Shown here piece by piece: positions 29,188-30,247 of a stretch of DNA of 30,247 nucleotides (positions are counted from its first letter, which is position 1; every line of letters starts with the position of its first letter). Where the stretch lies: the NCBI GenBank assembly GCA_964625225.1, contig CAZVAR010000023.1, positions 1 through 30,247 on the forward strand, read 5' to 3'. Source of the DNA: CAZVAR01 sp964625225 (GTDB lineage Bacteria > Pseudomonadota > Alphaproteobacteria > JAJUGE01). The translations under genes were made by a program, and so were the position numbers. The notes beneath the pieces are model-generated. The model was not told the DNA's origin. It worked only from the letters and a program-made list of their open reading frames with translations, and ran no database searches.

Positions 29188-30247
29188 ATGGCCGACGAGC
29201 TGATCCCCGTCGATCCCGAATTCGCCCGCAATGCGCACGTCGACCAGCGCCGATACGAGGAGATGTACCGGCGTTCGATCGACGATCCGGAGGGCTTTTG
29301 GGCGGAGCAGGGCAAGCGGATCGACTGGTTCCGGCCCTACACCAAGGTCAAGGACGTCTCCTACGATTCGCGGGATCTGCACATCCGCTGGTTTTACGAC
29401 GGCACGCTCAACGCCGCCTACAACTGCCTCGACCGGCACCTGGCGACGCGCGGCGATCAGGTGGCGATCATCTGGGAGGCGGACGACCCGTCCAGGCACG
29501 AGTACATCACCTACCGCCAGCTCCACGAGCAGGTCTGCAAGTTCGCCAACGTGCTGAAGTCGTTCGGCGTGGAGAAGGGCGACCGGGTCACAATCTATCT
29601 GCCGATGATTCCGCAGATCGCGGTGGCGGTGCTCGCCTGCGCCCGCATCGGCGCGATCCATTCGGTGGTATTCGGAGGCTTCTCCCCGGAGAGCCTGGCG
29701 GGGCGCATCCAGGACTGCGATTCCTCGATCGTCATCACGGCCGACGAGGGCCTGCGCGGCGGCCGGGTCGTCCCGCTCAAGCGCAACACCGACGAGGCTC
29801 TGAAGGCCTGCCCGTCCGTGAAGCACTGTATCGTCGTCGCCCATACCGGTGCCGATGTGGACTGGGTCGAGGGACGCGACCACCGGTACGACCGGCTGAT
29901 GGCCGAGGCGTCCGCCGACTGCCCGCCCGTGGAGATGAACGCGGAGGATCCGCTGTTCATCCTCTACACCTCCGGCTCGACCGGTAAGCCGAAGGGCGTG
30001 CTGCACACGACCGGCGGCTATCTCGTCTTCGTTTCGCTGACCCACCAACACATCTTCGATTATCACGAGGGGGACATCTACTGGTGCACGGCGGATGTCG
30101 GCTGGGTAACGGGCCACAGCTACATCCTCTACGGGCCGCTCGCCAACGGCGCCACCACCGTGATGTTCGAGGGCGTGCCCAACTACCCGGACGCCAGCCG
30201 CTTCTGGCAGGTGGTGGACAAGCACAAGGTCAACATCTTCTACACGG
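29188..30247 (+). CDS. acs: Acetyl-CoA synthetase, N-terminal part
   Basis: The first 353 residues of an AMP-forming acetyl-CoA synthetase; the rest is beyond the right edge. The acyl-CoA synthetase N-terminal domain is visible (YEEMYRRSIDDPEGFWAEQG, IDWFRPYTKVKDVSYD), then VFGGFSPESLAGRIQDC, and the adenylate-forming motif YTSGSTGKPKGV at about residue 257-268. VGWVTGHSYILYGPL follows. The enzyme joins acetate and CoA using ATP by way of acetyl-AMP. The C-terminal lid domain, with the Lys that is acetylated for control, is not in the window. ATG 29188 has GAGGAGA 10 nt upstream. The 5' leader is long. Confidence 0.95.
   Translation, partial: MADELIPVDPEFARNAHVDQRRYEEMYRRSIDDPEGFWAEQGKRIDWFRPYTKVKDVSYDSRDLHIRWFYDGTLNAAYNCLDRHLATRGDQVAIIWEADDPSRHEYITYRQLHEQVCKFANVLKSFGVEKGDRVTIYLPMIPQIAVAVLACARIGAIHSVVFGGFSPESLAGRIQDCDSSIVITADEGLRGGRVVPLKRNTDEALKACPSVKHCIVVAHTGADVDWVEGRDHRYDRLMAEASADCPPVEMNAEDPLFILYTSGSTGKPKGVLHTTGGYLVFVSLTHQHIFDYHEGDIYWCTADVGWVTGHSYILYGPLANGATTVMFEGVPNYPDASRFWQVVDKHKVNIFYT

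Noticed and set aside
1..30247. CRISPR array, prophage, transposon, tRNA or rRNA gene
   Set aside because: No regularly spaced repeats, integrase, transposase, capsid-type genes or tRNA T-loop signatures were found on reading either strand.

Overview
The window is 30,247 bp of GC-rich DNA whose gene content and operon style fit an alphaproteobacterium, probably of the Rhodospirillales sort. That placement is inferred from gene families and codon use; there is no rRNA or other marker gene to confirm it. Most of the sequence looks chromosomal. No insertion sequence, CRISPR array, tRNA or rRNA gene was recognised.

Layout. Positions 1-5700 hold a MoxR ATPase fragment (-), an HSD10-like SDR (+), a DUF3750 protein (+), two universal stress protein genes (+), a gamma-class carbonic anhydrase (+), pterin-4a-carbinolamine dehydratase (-) and a small zincin-type metallopeptidase (+). 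Positions 5169-8092 are a minus-strand run tesA - FIST protein - thpR - Mug-like glycosylase. Divergent from it is a YbbA/YbbP-type ABC exporter pair (8178-11453), the same tesA / ybbA-ybbP arrangement seen in E. coli. Then come a small secreted protein, a Bax inhibitor-1 protein with a clear terminator, a signal-less gamma-glutamyltransferase and an MFS transporter.

Positions 15683-17900 are a sparse region of small genes: two tiny proteins behind an FNR-type box, a stand-alone receiver protein and a secreted acidic protein. Next is a large vanadium-haloperoxidase homologue (17983-19596) that keeps the cationic oxyanion-binding residues but has lost every active-site histidine. YbaN and an asparaginase-family protein follow.

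Positions 21191-27414 form a minus-strand branched-chain amino-acid-type (Liv/HAAT) ABC uptake operon: substrate-binding protein, LivH, LivM, LivG, LivF and an extra, shortened ABC ATPase without a signature motif. Immediately downstream, under what looks like its own operator-controlled promoter, is an unrecognised 217-residue protein with a Thr/Cys/His spacing like that of CheD-type deamidases. Divergent from the operon is an RpiR-family regulator. The shared control region has face-to-face promoters, each containing a GGAAC-N4-GTTCT operator, and the regulator mRNA is predicted to be leaderless. A cupin gene overlaps the regulator's end. The window ends inside an acetyl-CoA synthetase gene preceded by a long leader with a candidate 21-codon leader peptide.

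The most unusual items are the histidine-less haloperoxidase homologue, the 217-residue Cys/His protein with its palindrome-spaced promoter, the signature-less ABC protein, the RpiR/liv divergent control region and the FNR-box small-protein unit.
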